64,000 nt of DNA from Cercophora sp. LCS_1. Taxonomy: Eukaryota > Ascomycota > Sordariomycetes > Sordariales > Lasiosphaeriaceae. This document shows positions 60,671 to 64,000 of this stretch, one piece after another. Position numbers and translations under genes: made by a program. Position 1 is the stretch's first letter. Every line of letters starts with the position of its first letter. The stretch covers positions 1,364,001 through 1,428,000 of the forward strand of contig JAPZLL010000007.1 in NCBI GenBank assembly GCA_036250225.1. The letters run 5' to 3'. Under the pieces are notes generated by a model. It ran no database searches. It saw only the letters and a program-made list of their open reading frames with translations, and had not been told where the DNA came from.

Positions 60671-63338
60671 CTAAATATCATCGTCGTCAATCAGAGACCG
60701 CTGCTTCTTCTTGCCCGCACTATCCAATGTGTCCATGCTGATTGAATCGCTGTCCCGCTGCTTGGCAGGCAGGGCAATAGCCTGGCGCGCCATCTCGTTG
60801 TTTTCGAGGAACTCGCGCAGCTTCTGCTTGCCAATCTCAATGGCTTGATTGTAGGCCGCACCGCCCATCTGCATCATGGGCCCAAGGAGGTTCAGGTTAT
60901 AGGCTACATATGTTCCCCCACCCATCAGCAGGATGAGCACAAACAGCACTGGGTTCCTCAAGACTGTGCCCTGTTAGCAATGCAATGCGTAGGCTGTGAA
61001 AGTAACAAGACTTACCCATAACGATCTCGTTCCACCCCAAGACCAGGAGGATGACATAAAAGTAAAGTGGCACCTGGGTAATGCCGCCAATGGCACTCCT
61101 TTTGGCCTCAACATAGACTCCATCAGCCATCTTCTTAAACCTAACCACCAGGTCCTGTCGCTTGCTTTCGCTCAGGACCGTCATTTCTTCCTCGAGGCTC
61201 TTTCCGTCTTCCTCATCAACACCACCAATGGGCGCCAAGTCCTCCTCGTCTTCAGGCTCAGCAGTCGCAGGCTGTGGCCCAATGAACTTCGGAAGGTCTG
61301 GAGGAGCCGAGGTTTCCGCTAACCTGAATCTGGACAAAAGGGGCACCAGTCCAAGGGTGGACTCCCGCGCCTTGGTGTAGATGCCCTCGATGTCGTCTTG
61401 TGGCCGCCAGATCCGGGGAACACCCTCCTCGTCGTAACGGAACTTGTCTTCGAAGTTTTCTCGCAGCTTCATCAGGATGTTGCTCTCCATCATCTCCTCA
61501 TCAATCTTCTCGCGGAGCGCCACCCAGCTCTTGCGACGCAATCGCCAGAGACCGACCTGGACCTCCTCTTCATTTGCCTCAAAGCTCTTAGCCCTGTCGG
61601 TAAATCGGACCTGGGCCTCCTGGACAATCGCGGTGAAGACGGTCCAGATGCGATCCCAGAGGTCCTTCTCGGACGGAGGCTTGTCCCCGGTCTCAGGCGC
61701 GCCGGTCCCGCCCCGACCGGAACCGAGCTTGTTGAATTCGAGCCCAATGGCATCGCCAAGCCGCGACTTGACCCATCTCTCCACCCGAATAGCCAACCGG
61801 CGCATCTCCTCCTTGCGCAGCCGGGCGCTAACCTCGTCAAGTTCCTTCTCGAACAAGCGGTACTGCGGCTTGAAGTTGGACCATGCGACGCCGGGAATCG
61901 ACAAACTTTGCGCCTCCTTCTTGAAGATCTCCAGCGTCTTCTTCTTTTGCTTGTCTACTATCTCGGCAAACTCATAAGACCCGCCTGCCTTCTGGCCCGC
62001 CTTGACCGAGCCCGTGACCGAATCGCTAAACGCCACCACGCCCGCCTTGTGCGCCGCCGAGAGCTGGGCCTGATAAAGCGCCTTCAGTCGGCCGTCGACC
62101 TTGGCCTCGAGCTCGCCGCGCTTCATGGTGTATACGCCCTTATGGTACCTGCTCGCCTGCGTCTCAAAAGCCTTGATGCACTTCTCGCGAGCGCTGGCTC
62201 CAGTGGCGCCGAGATCAGGGATCACCGAGGTCTGCCCGAGTCTCGTTGCCTCGCCCTGGCTCTCCTCGAGCGGCACGATGACCGTGTCAAAGGCAACCAA
62301 GACTTCCCTGGAGATTTCATCGCACCTGAACTGCGCGAGCAATTCCTGCTGGGTGGGAAGATCGAGGTCCTTGTTGTTTACAATTTGGTCCCACACGCCT
62401 TCGGCATAAATCGACAGTCCGTCGGCAGGTATCCTTCGGTGGTACTCTGGCAGGAAAACGCCCCCGGAAAACTCCTGGTCCTTAGTCGAGCGATGACCCG
62501 CGATAAACCGTGCGCCCAGCTTGTCGACTTCGACCAGGAACTTATCCGGTTGAAGAATCTTGTGCGGCAGGGCGGAAAAGGCGAAATCAAAGTAGTCTTC
62601 AATCTTTGAGTTTTCCAACCCTTGGGGCTTCGAGATGGACGACCATATCTTGGTCAGATCTTGAATCAGGGTATTTCGCAGGTTCGACAGGGGGGTGGTG
62701 CCGATGTGATCGCGAATGACGAAAAAGAGCAGGGATCGCGTTTGTGACCTGTTGCGCCGGTTAGTGTGCACGACCACCCACAAAAGAATTGGTGCTTACT
62801 GCCTGTCCTTGAGAAAGAGCTGCAGGTTGACCTCAAACACAGTCTTGAGCAACCCCATATTTGCGCCCTGGTAGAGGCCAACTTGGTGCTCCCAAATGTT
62901 GACAATCAGAACCTCGCTGATGGCCAGAGCAAAGAGGGCGCTTTTGCGCTCAAAGTCCTGGTCCTCACCGCGCTCGCGACCGTCGGTGCCCTCGACGTCC
63001 ATAACCAGGATGTTGTCGGCCATGGCGACGCCTCCGTCGGCGGTGGCCTTTTTGTTCTTGGACATCCATATTCCCTTGGTTGTTTGGCGTCGTTCCGATT
63101 CCGACATGACGCTAAACTCGGTGCCAAACAGGTGGTTGAGCAACGTGGACTTGCCGGTCGATTGCGAGCCGAAGACGGAGATGAGGTGGTAATTGAAGCC
63201 GGCTTCGGCGACATGCGTTTCGGTGAGGTAGTCATTGAGGCTGCTGTTGAACGACTTGTCGCCGTCAATGACTTGGATTCCGTGTTCAAAGGTTTGGGCC
63301 GTCGACCCATTGCCGACGGCGGCAAAGTGGCCGTTCAT
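60671..63338 (-). CDS. SEY1: ER membrane-fusion GTPase Sey1 (atlastin/RHD3 family)
   Basis: Dynamin-like GTPase that fuses ER tubules into a polygonal network. Exons on the minus strand: 63338-62800, 62748-61016, 60963-60671 (854 aa, family length). Introns are 51 bp (CTAAC branch) and 52 bp (CTAAC). The GTPase domain has the P-loop GSQSTGKS at residues 57-64, switch I QTTKGIW, and MDVEGTDGRERGEDQDFERK (switch II). RSLLFFVIRDHIGTTPLSNL carries the RD motif of the family. A long helical middle domain follows. Two closely spaced membrane segments lie near residues 738-790 (LYFYVILLVLGWNEIVM and PVLFVLILLMGGGTYVAYNL), split by the second intron. The cytosolic tail includes an amphipathic helix (YNQAIEIGKQKLREFLENNE) and ends in Asp residues. 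Confidence 0.97.
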
Positions 63339-64000
63339 GGCGAAGAGGAACCGGCGGCGGTCGTCTACAGCGCGGAAACGGCGATATCAGAAGAAGCGAA
63401 GGGCAAGATCAGCAATGTTGGAGCTTTCGTCGGCGCGATTATGTTCTCGAAATGGCCATCGTGGCCTGAAGACACTGACGTTCGAGGGAGGCCAATTTCC
63501 GCCAAAATGATGGGCTTGTGACAATTGTCCGGTTGCTCCCTTTCTCCCACAGGACAGACCGCAGCCCGTAATCTGCTAAACCCAAAGAGGCGAAAGGGTG
63601 GGTCCGTTCAGCTGGAGAGGATGTCGAGGAATTGCGTCTCGCAAAACAGGTGCCTGGGCTTCAAGAGGAAATGTCAAGAAGCGACTTTGAAGGTTTACGT
63701 CTGGCAAGCTCCCGCAGGATACATGGCCGGCGATTTCCCAAAAGTCCAGGACAGTTTGAACTTTGGGCGCTGGATTTCGCGGAGGTCTGTGCTAAAGCTG
63801 ACCTGATTGGCTCAGAGCTTGGTGGTTGCGACGGGTGGCGCTACGGCGACGTCGGACGGCAGGGCACATGGCTCCAGCACTGGGCCAGACTTGGGCCTGA
63901 TGACGTCTTGTGATACCACCTTTACCATTGTCTGCGGTATTGGCAGGCTGCCAACTTGCGAGGATTTTGACCCAAGCACAAGTCACGCGCCGCCAGGTGT
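63339..64000. other. Upstream of SEY1, right edge
   Basis: 662 bp from the SEY1 start to the window end. No frame here has recognisable content. It holds the SEY1 promoter and perhaps the edge of a gene outside the window. Confidence 0.5.

Noticed and set aside
61398..62609. 403-codon open frame on the plus strand
   Set aside because: It lies exactly antisense to SEY1 exon 2 and its Leu/Arg-rich product mirrors the SEY1 codons; no family motif and no start context.
1..64000. Transposon, viral or CRISPR content
   Set aside because: No terminal repeats, reverse transcriptase, transposase or integrase motifs, and no spaced direct repeats were seen; AT-rich RIP-like blocks are also absent.

Overview
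The window is nuclear DNA from a filamentous ascomycete (Pezizomycotina, most likely a Sordariomycete). I base this on many short introns (about 44-75 bp) with GTRNGT-type donors and CTAAC/CTGAC branch sites just before the acceptor, on GC-rich coding sequence, and on fungal families such as HymA/MO25, Sfi1, Mif2/CENP-C, SEY1 and an AsaB-like oxidoreductase. Species cannot be fixed from sequence alone. I see no transposons, CRISPR arrays, operons or viral sequence.

Layout. 1-8 kb (all but the F-box gene on the minus strand): the 5' 1249 codons of a very large repeat protein that runs off the left edge, a PLP-homeostasis protein (YggS/PLPBP family), an F-box-like protein (plus) and the MO25 scaffold HymA/HYM1. 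9-18.7 kb (plus): cytosolic isoleucyl-tRNA synthetase with a Gcn4/CPC1-type site in its promoter, the centrin-binding Sfi1 protein with about 21 Trp repeats, and ribosomal protein L26. 19-28.5 kb (minus): a short-chain dehydrogenase with an unusually long intron holding an intron-bearing tRNA-like gene, a BTB protein with a split BTB domain, and two uncharacterised fungal proteins, one with an apparent frameshift. 30-37 kb: a PDK1/Pkh-type kinase (plus), mitochondrial ATP synthase OSCP (minus) and Mob1 (minus). 37-49 kb: a secreted six-hairpin glycosidase-like protein, LSm1, an Sds3-type Rpd3L subunit, an AsaB/CmcJ-like oxidoreductase and a 1369-residue AT-hook protein. 49-54 kb: proteasome subunit Rpn6, the ribosome-biogenesis WD protein Sof1 and a Rax1-like RGS membrane protein. 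56-64 kb: inner-kinetochore CENP-C/Mif2, RNase H2 subunit A and the ER-fusion GTPase Sey1.

How the genes work together. Most are core housekeeping genes. Several belong to cell division and polarity: HymA and Mob1 (NDR-kinase networks), Sfi1 (spindle pole body), Mif2 (kinetochore), the PDK1-type kinase and a Rax1-like protein. No secondary-metabolite cluster is evident around the AsaB-like enzyme.

The least expected signals are: a DAVKEGL-type internal repeat in the edge gene; a repeated within-gene switch from C-ending to G-ending codons in six genes on both strands; a tRNA-like gene with a 59-nt intron nested in a protein-gene intron; and a one-base frame break in the gene near 28.3 kb. 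Exon boundaries below were read by eye from splice signals and reading frame. Where a boundary sets the frame I checked that the phases add up.
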